Below, one piece after another: positions 17,601-26,268 of a DNA stretch of 64,000 bases. Numbering within the stretch: position 1 is the first letter of the stretch; each line of letters opens with the position of its first letter. A model generated the notes under the pieces. It was not told the origin of the DNA, searched no databases, and was given only the letters and a program-made list of their open reading frames with translations. The position numbers and the translations under genes were made by a program. Origin of the DNA: Acholeplasma equirhinis (GTDB lineage: Bacteria; Bacillota_I; Bacilli_A; Acholeplasmatales; Acholeplasmataceae); NCBI RefSeq assembly GCF_017052655.1, contig NZ_JAFIDC010000001.1:1-64000 (forward strand). Direction: 5' to 3'.

Positions 17601-20033
17601 ATGAAAAAAATATTATTATTTATTTTCACAGTTTTAACATCTTTAACGCTTATTGCCTGTGATGAAGTAGAAGACAATGTTCTTAAACTTGCGATCGATA
17701 GTGTATCTATCAGTTATGCACAAGGTGATAGTTCGTTATCAGTAACTCAAAATGTTACATTACCAACAGTTAGTAACTTTGAAGGTGTTACATTAAGTTG
17801 GACATCAAGTGAACCTGCAGTTATTTCTAACTCAGGTGTTGTTACAAGACCTGTTGGTGGTTCTAATGTTTCAGTTATGCTTATTGTAACTGCTACATTT
17901 AATGGTGAATCAGAAGAAAAGATTTTCTATTTAACAGTAATTCCATTACCACAAGGTAATGAAGAAGAAGATGTTTTCTATACAGTTACATTCCAATCAA
18001 ATGGTGGATCAAATGTGACTGCACAATCTATTAAAGAAGGTGAATTTGCAACTCAACCTTCAGCACCAACAAGAAGTGGTTACACTTTTGGTGGTTGGTA
18101 TTCAGATAGTGCTTTAACAACACAATTCAACTTTGGTTCAACACCAGTGAATTCAGATATCACTCTTTATGCAAAATGGAATGAAATTGTTCCTGTATTT
18201 ACAGTAACGTTTAATACAGATGGTGGTTCAGCTGTTGCTAACCAATCTGTAAACCAAAATGGTAAAGTTAATAAACCACAAGATCCAACTAAGACTGGAT
18301 TTGAGTTTGTTGGTTGGTTTAAAGATAGCACTTTAGAAACACCATGGAACTTTGATACAGACACTATTTCAGCTGCAACAACGCTTTATGCTAAATGGGA
18401 AAAACTGCCTGAAACATTTACTGTAACATTTAATGCAAATGGTGGTTCAGCTGTTGCTAACCAATCTGTCTTAGAAAACAAATATGCAGAAGAACCAGAA
18501 GCACCAACAAGAAATGGTTATACATTTGTAGGATGGTTTATTGATTTAGATACTGATGTAATATTTGTCTTCGAAGAAGAATTAATTACTGAAAATATTA
18601 CATTATATGCTAAATGGCAATTAACAGATCCTAATGCACAAATTTTTGCTATTACATTCAATTCAAATGGTGGTAACTATAATGTCGTTGTTGATGTAGT
18701 AGAAGGCTGGCCAGTTTTAGAACCAGCTACACCAGTAAAAGAAGCACATACATTCTTAGGATGGTTTATTGATGCTGAATTTACAACTGAATGGGATTTT
18801 GAAGATGATGTCACATCAAATATGACATTATATGCTAAATGGGAAGTAAACCCAGATGAACTTCCTAAACTTCCAACACCAGTCAATGGTATTGGACATA
18901 CACCAAATATTTTCCACTTTGGTATTGGACCTTATGATCAAGGTGGTGGCATTGGTTTCTCAGGATTTATTGAAATCCTAATTACAAACACAGAAACTAA
19001 TCAAGAATATCGTGAATTATTTGCAGTTACATTTAACCAAGGTATTGCATATACATATGGACATTTAGATTTACCAGCAGGTATGTATACAATGACATAT
19101 AAAGCAGTTGGTAATCATACAACACATGCTGATTCACTGTATTATCCAAACCCAGTTACATTTGAAGTATTCCCTAAAGCAGTTGGTAAACCTGAACTTA
19201 CACTCAATGGTTCAATGCTTTCATGGGCTGCAGTAACAAATGCTGCACAATATGAATTATGGGTTGGAGAAGAAATGATTGAAGATGATGTAACATCACC
19301 ATTTGATCTTTCAACTCTTGACTTAGAACCAGGTGTTTACACAATCAAAATATTAGTTATTCCAGTGCAAGGATATGTTGAAAATAGCGCTACAATCGAA
19401 TTTACAGTTGTAGATAATTCAATTCAACCTTTAGAAACTCCAACAAATCTTGCGATTATTGATGATGTCTTTATGTGGGATGCTGTTGAACATGCAACAG
19501 GCTATGTTGTATTTGTTGCAGGTCAATCTTATGCAACTGCAACTAACAGTTTTGATTTAGCACCACTTAACTTAAATGGTACATTTGAAGTGACAGTTGT
19601 TGCTAAAGCAGATGGTGTATTCTATCTTGATTCTGCAGTAAGTGCTGCATTTGAATACATTGGTACATCACAAGTTACACCGCTTATTGGATTTGAAGCA
19701 AGTGATCTTGCTGGTGAAGGTGGCGGTCTAGTCAATACACACGGTGGTGGTATGTTTAGAAACTTTGTATACCATGCACCATTTGCAGGTAAGTTAACTC
19801 AAGATGGCAATGCTGAAGGTATTAGAATTAGAGTTTATGCTCTAGATGGTGTAACACTCTTAGGTGAACAAGACTATCCAACAATTCCAGCTAACTGGAA
19901 TATTACAGCAGGTGGATTTGCAGGTCTATTACAGGCAGGTAACATTATTCATATTCAAATACGTCCAAGTGCTCAAGGTATAGCAAACGGATATACATAT
20001 TCACCAGCTTTAATTTACACACTTAAAGCATAA
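17601..20033 (+). CDS. InlB-repeat surface lipoprotein, 810 aa
   Basis: The signal peptide ends LIACDE, a lipobox with Cys near residue 20. A Big-type domain (LSWTSSEPAVISNSGVVTRP) comes first. Four InlB B-type repeats follow from about residue 125 to 415, each of about 70 residues with VTF-NGG, GYTF-GWF and TLYAKW. The next module starts LPKLPTPVNGIGH near residue 425 and is paralogous to that in the upstream secreted protein (both contain GPYDQ). Two fibronectin-III-like modules and a terminal beta domain complete it. It is likely a long surface stalk. A 29-bp identical sequence occurs in two of its repeats and again in the next gene, which suggests repeat shuffling. Confidence 0.82.
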   Translation: MKKILLFIFTVLTSLTLIACDEVEDNVLKLAIDSVSISYAQGDSSLSVTQNVTLPTVSNFEGVTLSWTSSEPAVISNSGVVTRPVGGSNVSVMLIVTATFNGESEEKIFYLTVIPLPQGNEEEDVFYTVTFQSNGGSNVTAQSIKEGEFATQPSAPTRSGYTFGGWYSDSALTTQFNFGSTPVNSDITLYAKWNEIVPVFTVTFNTDGGSAVANQSVNQNGKVNKPQDPTKTGFEFVGWFKDSTLETPWNFDTDTISAATTLYAKWEKLPETFTVTFNANGGSAVANQSVLENKYAEEPEAPTRNGYTFVGWFIDLDTDVIFVFEEELITENITLYAKWQLTDPNAQIFAITFNSNGGNYNVVVDVVEGWPVLEPATPVKEAHTFLGWFIDAEFTTEWDFEDDVTSNMTLYAKWEVNPDELPKLPTPVNGIGHTPNIFHFGIGPYDQGGGIGFSGFIEILITNTETNQEYRELFAVTFNQGIAYTYGHLDLPAGMYTMTYKAVGNHTTHADSLYYPNPVTFEVFPKAVGKPELTLNGSMLSWAAVTNAAQYELWVGEEMIEDDVTSPFDLSTLDLEPGVYTIKILVIPVQGYVENSATIEFTVVDNSIQPLETPTNLAIIDDVFMWDAVEHATGYVVFVAGQSYATATNSFDLAPLNLNGTFEVTVVAKADGVFYLDSAVSAAFEYIGTSQVTPLIGFEASDLAGEGGGLVNTHGGGMFRNFVYHAPFAGKLTQDGNAEGIRIRVYALDGVTLLGEQDYPTIPANWNITAGGFAGLLQAGNIIHIQIRPSAQGIANGYTYSPALIYTLKA

Positions 20034-20045
20034 TAAGGAGAGACG

Positions 20046-21644
20046 ATGAAAAAATTATTAACAATATTAACAATCCTATTTGCTGGCATTGTAATGATTG
20101 CTTGTGAAGAAGAAAATCTTCATGATCAAGTATTTAATTCAGTAAGTATTATGTATGCAGAAGGTGATTCATCAGTTTCTGTTACAAAAAATATTACATT
20201 ACCGATTACATCAAGTGTTTCAGGAGCTCAATTAACTTGGGTTTCTGGTAACCCTTCAATTATTGATACATTTGGTAATGTAACAAGACCAGCAACTACG
20301 ACAGTTGTTATTATGGTTTTACAAGTTACAATTGATGGCACAATGAAAGATAAGCCATTTATGTTAAATGTTATTGGTACAAATAGTGATGGTGGAAATA
20401 ACGACCTCAAAGTAAGTTTCGATTCCAATGGTGGTTCAGTAGTTGCTGATCAATCCATTGCTGCTGGTGGTAAGATTACACCACCTGCAAATCCGACTAA
20501 ATCAGGATTTACATTTGCAGGATGGTATAAAGATACAAACCTTGAGATTCCTTGGAATTTTGAATTAGATGTAGTTAATCAAAATACTACATTGTATGCA
20601 AAATGGCTTTCTGGAAACAACTTCACAGTAAGTTTTAACTCTGATGGTGGTTCAGCTGTTGCTAACCAATCTGTTGCTGCTGGTGGTAAGATTACACCAC
20701 CTGCAAATCCGACTAAATCAGGATTCTCATTTGCTGGTTGGTACAAAGATACAAACTTAGAAATTCCATGGAATTTCGGAACTGATGTTGTGAATCAAAA
20801 TACAACACTATATGCTAAATGGAGTATCGCAGGTGGACAAATCCCTGCAGGTTACATTGGTATTGGTACAGTAGAAGAATTCATGGCAATTGAGGACTTT
20901 AGTAAGAAATACATCTTAACTGCAGATATTGACTTCCAAGGAGCTGAGGCTAAACCACTCGGTGCTTGGGGTTCAGTAGACTGGACAGGTGAGAAGAACC
21001 CAGGTGGTATATTCAAAGGTGAATTTGATGGTAATGGCTACGCTTTAATGAACTTTAAGATTACAGGTAGCGAGCATCCAGGATTAATCGAAAATGGATT
21101 ATCCTTTGGTACTTCACTCTTCCCTAACTTAACAGGTAAAGTAAGAAACCTTAATATCATTAATGCAACCATCGTTGGTGATGGCTTCTCAGGTGGTGTT
21201 GCTGGTTTAGTTGAAGGTGGTTCTATTTCTAACGTGTACTTCCAAGGTACAGTCATTTCACTTAAATCTTGGGGTTCAGTTGAAAATATGGCAGTTCCTG
21301 CAGGTGGTATCGCAGGTATGCTTGGTGGTGGTACAACATCTGTAAGTAACGTCTTCGTTGATGCTGTTGTTACAGGTGGTCATGTATTCTTTGGATACTC
21401 ATTTGCTCAAGCATCTAACTTACTTGCAGTAGAAGAAACACTAGGTACTGAAATTCCACCATTAACTGGTCAAGAAAAAGATGCAGATACGCCTTATTTA
21501 GTTAAAACATTCGTTAACGCTGAAGTTGTTAAAAAAGCACAGCTTTCTACAATTTCATTCGGTATTAAATGGTCTACAGTTGATGCAACACGACCATACC
21601 TCATTAGAGTAGATGGTAGCGTTCCAAGCTGGGCACTCGTATAA
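20046..21644 (+). CDS. InlB-repeat surface lipoprotein with GLUG-like C-terminus
   Basis: A lipoprotein (signal ending VMIACEE) of 532 aa, 12 bases after the previous gene with GGAG in front of its ATG. It has one Big-type domain, then two InlB repeats that are almost identical (AAGGKITPPANPTKSGF in both). The C-terminal half begins ADIDFQGAEAKPLGAW and contains FDGNGYALMNFKIT and several short GxV/GxI repeats typical of GLUG or right-handed beta-helix modules. It shares the module with the lipoproteins at 2666 and 30515. Function is probably surface binding. Confidence 0.8.
   Translation: MKKLLTILTILFAGIVMIACEEENLHDQVFNSVSIMYAEGDSSVSVTKNITLPITSSVSGAQLTWVSGNPSIIDTFGNVTRPATTTVVIMVLQVTIDGTMKDKPFMLNVIGTNSDGGNNDLKVSFDSNGGSVVADQSIAAGGKITPPANPTKSGFTFAGWYKDTNLEIPWNFELDVVNQNTTLYAKWLSGNNFTVSFNSDGGSAVANQSVAAGGKITPPANPTKSGFSFAGWYKDTNLEIPWNFGTDVVNQNTTLYAKWSIAGGQIPAGYIGIGTVEEFMAIEDFSKKYILTADIDFQGAEAKPLGAWGSVDWTGEKNPGGIFKGEFDGNGYALMNFKITGSEHPGLIENGLSFGTSLFPNLTGKVRNLNIINATIVGDGFSGGVAGLVEGGSISNVYFQGTVISLKSWGSVENMAVPAGGIAGMLGGGTTSVSNVFVDAVVTGGHVFFGYSFAQASNLLAVEETLGTEIPPLTGQEKDADTPYLVKTFVNAEVVKKAQLSTISFGIKWSTVDATRPYLIRVDGSVPSWALV
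20460..20725 (+). repeat. Exact 50-bp direct repeat inside InlB repeats
   Basis: The 50 bases at 20460-20509 recur exactly at 20676-20725, 216 bases (72 codons) later, so the reading frame is kept. Synonymous sites are identical, which points to a recent duplication or gene conversion. A different 29-bp block (starting GGTGGTTCAGCTGTTGC) is shared exactly by 18222, 18441 and 20646. Confidence 0.9.
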
Positions 21645-21656
21645 ATTTAAATAAAG

Positions 21657-21682
21657 GACCAGCACTAGCAATGGTGCTGGTC
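21657..21682 (+). terminator. Intercistronic hairpin before GH16 gene
   Basis: GACCAGCAC pairs perfectly with GTGCTGGTC around an 8-base loop. No T run follows. Like the hairpin at 17539 it sits between genes of the operon and may protect or process the mRNA. Confidence 0.6.
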
Positions 21683-21702
21683 ATCTATAAAGGAGAATCT
21701 CT

Positions 21703-23268
21703 TTGGCTATACAGAAGATCTATTTATTCCTAACAACTTTATTTTTGATGTTAATCTTAGCAGGATGTAAAGGTACATCTTCCGTAGTGAAAGATGATTA
21801 TCAAAAAATATTTGAACATTTACAAGTAGGATTTCAAGGTGGTGACTCAGAAACTTCTGTCACCGGTAATTTAACACTACCTACAAATGTCACTATTAAT
21901 GTTCAATTTGATTCAATCAGTTGGGTTTCAAGTCATCCACAAATAGTTCAAACAAATGGTTTAGTTACTAGACCAGCTGTTGATACAAACGTGATGATTG
22001 CTCTTGTTGTTACAATTAATGGTGTCTCTAAAGATAAAGTGACACAACTCACAGTTAAAGGACAAGAAGGCAGTCAAATTGAAACCTATACTGTAACATT
22101 CGATTCAATGGGTGGAAACTTAATTGCCTCTCAATTTATTGATGCAGGCGGGTTTGCAACCAAACCATCTAATCCAACAAGAAATGGTTATACATTTATT
22201 TACTGGGAAAAAGATGGCACAGAGTTTGATTTTAATACACCAATTACAACAAACATCACCTTAACTGCAAAATGGGAAGGTGTTGTTACAGGTAAAACGT
22301 ATACTGTAACATTTAACTCAAATGGTGGTACAAACGTAACCAGTAAAACAGTTGGTGAAAATCAAACAATGAGTGCACCAGCACAGCCTACACGTGATCA
22401 AGATACTTTCCAAGGTTGGTATAAAGATTATGAACTCACACAAGCTTGGAACTTTGCAACAGACGTTGTAACATCTAATACCACACTCTATGCAAAATAC
22501 ACTTTTGGTAATTATCCATTATTAAATGGAAGAACCATAACATTCCAAGATGAGTTTGATGGTGATTCACTAGACCAGTCTAAATGGATTTATCATACTG
22601 GAACAGGTGCACAATATGGTATTCCATTTTGGGGTAACTCAGAAAAACAATATTACAAACAAGAAAATGTTGAAGTTTCAAATGGATCCTTAAAGATTCA
22701 TGCAAAGATGGAATCAACATATGATAATTTAACCAATTCTACACTGTTCTATTCTTCAGGTAAGATTCTTACCCAAGGTAAGTTTGATCAAACATTTGGA
22801 CGCTTTGAAGTAAGAATGAAAGCACCAATTGGACAAGGGTTCTGGCCAGCATTCTGGCTACTACCTTCAAACAACACATATGGCAATGGCTGGCCGTATA
22901 ATGGTGAAATAGATATCGTAGAACTCAGAGGTCGTATTGATAATAAGGCATCATCTGCAATCCACTTCCACAATGGTGGTGGACATCAATATCAAGCAGG
23001 TGAAGCAACCATTCCAAATGGTGGAAAAATCAATCAATTCCATGTGTATGCAGTTGAATGGGTAAACAATAAATTAGAATTTTCAGTAGATGGTTTCATT
23101 TACCATACAAGACAAGGTTCATGGCATAATGCACCACAACCTTTTAATCACGATTTCTACATCCTCCTTAATCTAGCAGTTGGTGGTCATTTTGACAACC
23201 ATGTGATACCTGGGGCAGAATTCTTCCCAGCAATGCTAGAGGTAGATTATGTGCGTGTTTATGCATAA
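21703..23268 (+). CDS. GH16 beta-glucanase lipoprotein (laminarinase type)
   Basis: Translation begins at TTG 21703 (AAGGAG 6-7 bases upstream). Only this start gives the signal peptide ending MLILAGCK, a lipobox. One Big-type domain and two InlB repeats form a stalk to about residue 265. The rest is a complete glycoside hydrolase family 16 domain: FQDEFDG near 282, then the catalytic motif NGEIDIVE near 400, whose E-x-D-x-x-E form is that of laminarinases (beta-1,3-glucanases), and finally DYVRVYA at the end. It should hydrolyse an external beta-glucan, releasing sugar for uptake. It ends the operon, which carries a catabolite-type operator. Confidence 0.9.
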   Translation: MAIQKIYLFLTTLFLMLILAGCKGTSSVVKDDYQKIFEHLQVGFQGGDSETSVTGNLTLPTNVTINVQFDSISWVSSHPQIVQTNGLVTRPAVDTNVMIALVVTINGVSKDKVTQLTVKGQEGSQIETYTVTFDSMGGNLIASQFIDAGGFATKPSNPTRNGYTFIYWEKDGTEFDFNTPITTNITLTAKWEGVVTGKTYTVTFNSNGGTNVTSKTVGENQTMSAPAQPTRDQDTFQGWYKDYELTQAWNFATDVVTSNTTLYAKYTFGNYPLLNGRTITFQDEFDGDSLDQSKWIYHTGTGAQYGIPFWGNSEKQYYKQENVEVSNGSLKIHAKMESTYDNLTNSTLFYSSGKILTQGKFDQTFGRFEVRMKAPIGQGFWPAFWLLPSNNTYGNGWPYNGEIDIVELRGRIDNKASSAIHFHNGGGHQYQAGEATIPNGGKINQFHVYAVEWVNNKLEFSVDGFIYHTRQGSWHNAPQPFNHDFYILLNLAVGGHFDNHVIPGAEFFPAMLEVDYVRVYA

Positions 23269-23286
23269 TAAGAACTAAACCCACCA

Positions 23287-23316
23287 AAGGTACATCTTAA
23301 AACGGTGTACCTTTTT
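23287..23316 (+). terminator. Intrinsic terminator of surface operon 2
   Basis: AAGGTACA pairs with TGTACCTT and is followed by further T residues. It closes the GH16 operon. Confidence 0.8.
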
Positions 23317-23374
23317 GGTTATATAAAATTCAAATAAAAAATTTAATGTTAGAATTAAATCATGGAGGTAGCTT

Positions 23375-24673
23375 ATGACATATCAAGAACGTATCAGTTA
23401 TCTAAAAAGATTAAAAGAAGTCATTTTAAAATATGAACTAGATATTAAAGAAGCACTTTATCTTGATTTAGGTAAATCAAGTCAAGAAAGTTACATTACT
23501 GAGATTGGATTAGTTTTAAGTGAAATTACTTATCATATGAAACATCTAAAGAAATGGATGAAACCAAAACGTGTTAAAAACACTTTAGCAGTTTTCCCTG
23601 CTAAGTCTTTTTTAGTACCAGAACCGTTTGGAAAAGTGTTAATTATTGGCCCGTGGAACTATCCATTCCAACTGATCTTTAACCCATTAGTGGGAGCAAT
23701 ATCTGCAGGTAATAAGGCCGTTTTAAAGCCAAGTGAACTCGCAGTTAACACAGAAAAGTTAATTGTAAAGTTAATAAAAGAAGTCTTTAGTGAAGATCTG
23801 GTTGAGGTAGTAACTGGTGGTGTTGAAGTCACCCAAGAATTACTTAATCAAAGATTTGATTATATCTTCTTCACAGGATCTACCAATGTTGGAAAAATCA
23901 TTATGAGAGCTGCAAGTAATAATTTAACACCAGTAACATTAGAACTTGGTGGAAAGTCACCTGCAATTGTTATGGATACAAAAGATATCAAACATGCAGC
24001 TTATAAGATTGCATTTGGAAAACTTATCAATGCAGGTCAAACATGTATTGCACCAGACTATGTTTTAATCCGTGAAAAAGATAAACCTTCATTTATTGAA
24101 TATTACAAAGAAGCAGTTACTAAATACTATGGATCAAATCCATTAGAATCAAATGATTATCCTAAAATTATAAATAATCGTCATCATCAAAGATTACTTT
24201 CCTTAGTGAAAGAAACAACAATACTATATGGTGGTACATCAAATGAATTTAAGATTGCACCAACCATTGTTGAACCAAAGATCAATTCAAAAATTATGGT
24301 TGAAGAAATCTTTGGTCCAATACTTCCAATCATCACTATTAATCAAATTGAAGAGATTAAAGACTATATACAAGAAAAACCACTAGCAACCTACTTATTT
24401 ACAGAAAGTAAAAAGATAGAAGACTACGTCATTAATAATATATCTACAGGTGGTATGACAATCAATGATACATTAATGCACTTTAGTAATCATCATTTAG
24501 GCTTTGGTGGTGTTGGTCATTCTGGAATGGGTAAATATCATGGTAAACACTCTTTTGATACATTTACCCACTTTAAACCTGTTTTAAAAAAGAGTAAACA
24601 TTTTGATGTACCTGCAAAATATTTACCTTCGAGTGACAAAAAAGAAAGATTTATTAAACATATACTCAAATAG
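23375..24673 (+). CDS. Class 3-type aldehyde dehydrogenase
   Basis: This 432-aa NAD(P)-dependent enzyme oxidises aldehydes to acids. The catalytic Cys is in GQTCIAP near residue 222, the general base Glu in LELGGKSP near 189, and the nucleotide site includes FTGSTNVGK. GPWNYPFQL and the C-terminal MHFSNHHLGFGGVGHSGMG are typical of the ALDH3/YwdH branch, which handles fatty and aromatic aldehydes. It has its own GGAGG site and terminator and is a single-gene unit. The physiological aldehyde may come from membrane lipids, which is inference. Confidence 0.93.
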   Translation: MTYQERISYLKRLKEVILKYELDIKEALYLDLGKSSQESYITEIGLVLSEITYHMKHLKKWMKPKRVKNTLAVFPAKSFLVPEPFGKVLIIGPWNYPFQLIFNPLVGAISAGNKAVLKPSELAVNTEKLIVKLIKEVFSEDLVEVVTGGVEVTQELLNQRFDYIFFTGSTNVGKIIMRAASNNLTPVTLELGGKSPAIVMDTKDIKHAAYKIAFGKLINAGQTCIAPDYVLIREKDKPSFIEYYKEAVTKYYGSNPLESNDYPKIINNRHHQRLLSLVKETTILYGGTSNEFKIAPTIVEPKINSKIMVEEIFGPILPIITINQIEEIKDYIQEKPLATYLFTESKKIEDYVINNISTGGMTINDTLMHFSNHHLGFGGVGHSGMGKYHGKHSFDTFTHFKPVLKKSKHFDVPAKYLPSSDKKERFIKHILK

Positions 24674-24674
24674 C

Positions 24675-24712
24675 AAAAAGAGACTTGAAATTAAGGTTCA
24701 AGTCTCTTTTTT
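24675..24712 (+). terminator. Intrinsic terminator after aldehyde dehydrogenase
   Basis: AAAAAGAGACTTGAA pairs with TTCAAGTCTCTTTTT around a 7-base loop, with six T residues. Read on the other strand it could also stop minus-strand transcripts from 25370. Confidence 0.92.
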
Positions 24713-24746
24713 GTGTAGGGTTGGTTATTAATAAATCGACAAATGT

Positions 24747-25370
24747 TTATGGAGTGGTGTTTAATGATAAGGCATTAGGTAAAGAAAAGGCATCCTTATC
24801 AATAACAAGTGTTTGATAAAGAGAATCATCATTTAAATCAATGGATACGCTTTTAATTTTATTGACATTAAAGAAAGCTCTTAATCCGATATATTGAATT
24901 GATTTAAATGTGATATCCATTTCAAGATTGATACAATCTTTAAAAGCCCATTTACCAATTGATTGAATCTGTTCAAATCCAATAAGTTCTTTTAAATTAA
25001 TGGATGATTCGAAAGCATTATTTCCAATATATTTAATATGTTTACCAAGTGTAATGTATTCAATATTTGATTTATAGAATGCTTTATCTTTAATCGCCGT
25101 GACAGGATAACCATATATGCTATCAGAAAGTGTTAGATTAAGTACACTATTATTTTCTAAAGATTTAACTTCAAAAGATAATGTTTCTGTATTAAAAGTA
25201 TATTTAACATGATATATGATGACATCTTCAAAAGGAGATGATTTTAAAAGTGAAGATTGGTCTAAACTATTCATTTCTTTTTCAATATAGGTAGATGCAG
25301 CATACAGTGTTGCAACACCAAGTGTAATGAGTAATAAATTATATACTGCAAAGATTAGAAATTTTCTCAT
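24747..25370 (-). CDS. Membrane-anchored BspA-type LRR protein
   Basis: On the minus strand, GGAGG lies 7 bases before the ATG at 25370. An in-frame extension to 25463 has no such site. The 207-aa product starts with one membrane segment (FLIFAVYNLLLITLGVATLY), so the rest faces outside. From about residue 100 it has LRR_5 (BspA-like) repeats, for example ITLGKHIKYIGNNAFESS and IQSIGKWAFKDCINLE. Such proteins often bind host or matrix ligands. It is short, and I cannot say what it binds. Confidence 0.75.
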   Translation of the reverse strand: MRKFLIFAVYNLLLITLGVATLYAASTYIEKEMNSLDQSSLLKSSPFEDVIIYHVKYTFNTETLSFEVKSLENNSVLNLTLSDSIYGYPVTAIKDKAFYKSNIEYITLGKHIKYIGNNAFESSINLKELIGFEQIQSIGKWAFKDCINLEMDITFKSIQYIGLRAFFNVNKIKSVSIDLNDDSLYQTLVIDKDAFSLPNALSLNTTP

Positions 25371-25499
25371 ATAGCTACCTCCTCTAAATGTAATATAACA
25401 ATATAAACAAACTAAAAGGTTAAAAATTCCTTGAATTGCAAGTTTAAACCCCTCAATTTGCATTTTAATTTAGATATTATGTAACTCATTTTGATAAAG

Positions 25500-25528
25500 T
25501 TGATATCTATTTATATTTAAATTATGAT
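25500..25528 (+). promoter_or_regulatory. Promoter of candidate small RNA
   Basis: TTGATA at 25500-25505, then exactly 17 bases, then TATGAT at 25523-25528. Nothing downstream is a protein gene before the terminator at 25609, so the promoter seems to serve a short RNA. Confidence 0.65.
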
Positions 25529-25534
25529 ATGGAC

Positions 25535-25645
25535 AAGGCATAATTAATCATTCCCGCCAAAAATGATTAAGTAAGTTTAGAAGAATTATCTAATCTCCCC
25601 CAAAACAGAAAGCAGACCTGAGATTGCCATCAGTCTGCTTTTTGT
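25535..25645 (+). ncRNA. Candidate small regulatory RNA with C-rich loops
   Basis: A transcript of about 110 nt is framed by the promoter above and by an intrinsic terminator (AAAGCAGAC with GTCTGCTTT, then TTGTTTT). The 5' part forms a perfect 9-bp hairpin, TTAATCATT with AATGATTAA, whose loop is CCCGCCAAA. The linker contains TCTCCCCCAAAA, which should be single-stranded. C-rich unpaired motifs are how many Gram-positive sRNAs (for example RsaE or FsrA types) reach G-rich ribosome binding sites. I do not recognise it as a described family. There is no ORF of sense in it. Confidence 0.6.
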
Positions 25646-25700
25646 TTTATATATAAAAAAGGTTAGATAAGCTCTATACCTAACTTAAAAAGAGGAGAAA

Positions 25701-25811
25701 ATGAAAGTTTTATAGTATATTCAACTTCATCTTGGTTTCAAATTAACATGGAAAAATAAAAGAAGTTTAGTAAAATCCCTTAATTGTCGTAATTTATCCT
25801 TTAATGATTAA
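25701..25811 (+). pseudogene. Possible decayed small ORF
   Basis: A good AGAGGAG site precedes ATG AAA GTT TTA, but the fifth codon is TAG. Reading through it gives 31 further codons (YIQLHLGFKLTWKNKRSL and onward) before TAA. This may be a small gene killed by a nonsense mutation or simple chance. I do not recognise the product. Confidence 0.25.
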
Positions 25812-25902
25812 AATTTTGGTTTTGAGCTTACTTTCAGGGGTTTAAAATAGCCTTTCAAGGTATTACTTTGATATTCAACGCATGTTATTATATATTTTTC
25901 AT

Positions 25903-25947
25903 GCAAATAATTTGATTGTGTAGGGTTACAATTTTAAAATTATTTGC
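25903..25947. repeat. 11-bp inverted repeat upstream of two-component genes
   Basis: GCAAATAATTT at 25903-25913 is perfectly complementary to AAATTATTTGC at 25937-25947. It could be an RNA hairpin or a protein site about 240 bases before the response-regulator promoter. Apart from this, the 25812-26180 stretch contains nothing I can name. Confidence 0.4.
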
Positions 25948-26184
25948 TTATGTTAGAGACAGTATAGTAGAAAATCAAATACAACCACAATTTAAATTTA
26001 AAACACACTTAATTGAGGTTATTAAATACACAACAAACTGACAAAAGATTCAATTTACCAATATAAATTGTCGAAAATATTGTGTATTTTCACACGAAAA
26101 ATTGAAAATATGTGGATATTTTCAGAGGTTTTACATAATTTAATGTGGTGGTGCTAATTGATTTTTTCTCATATATTTTCTTGA

Positions 26185-26190
26185 TATAAT
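26185..26190 (+). promoter_or_regulatory. Extended -10 of response-regulator operon
   Basis: TATAAT preceded by TGA gives an extended TGn -10 element. The -35 region is a weak T-rich sequence. It lies 79 bases before the ATG of the LytTR regulator. Confidence 0.5.
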
Positions 26191-26268
26191 CGGCGTTGCG
26201 AAAAACAATACCATGCATCAATGTTTCAAAACATAAAAAAACAATCTAAATTTTTGGAGGTTAGTACC

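Noticed and set aside
17990-22500. Regularly spaced repeats that might suggest a CRISPR array
   Set aside because: The repeats lie inside coding frames, are about 210 bases apart, vary in sequence and encode InlB B-type protein repeats. There are no short identical repeats with unique spacers.
25621-26180. LytTR direct-repeat binding sites upstream of the response regulator
   Set aside because: I looked for paired ACAGTTAAG-like repeats at about 12-base spacing and found no convincing pair.
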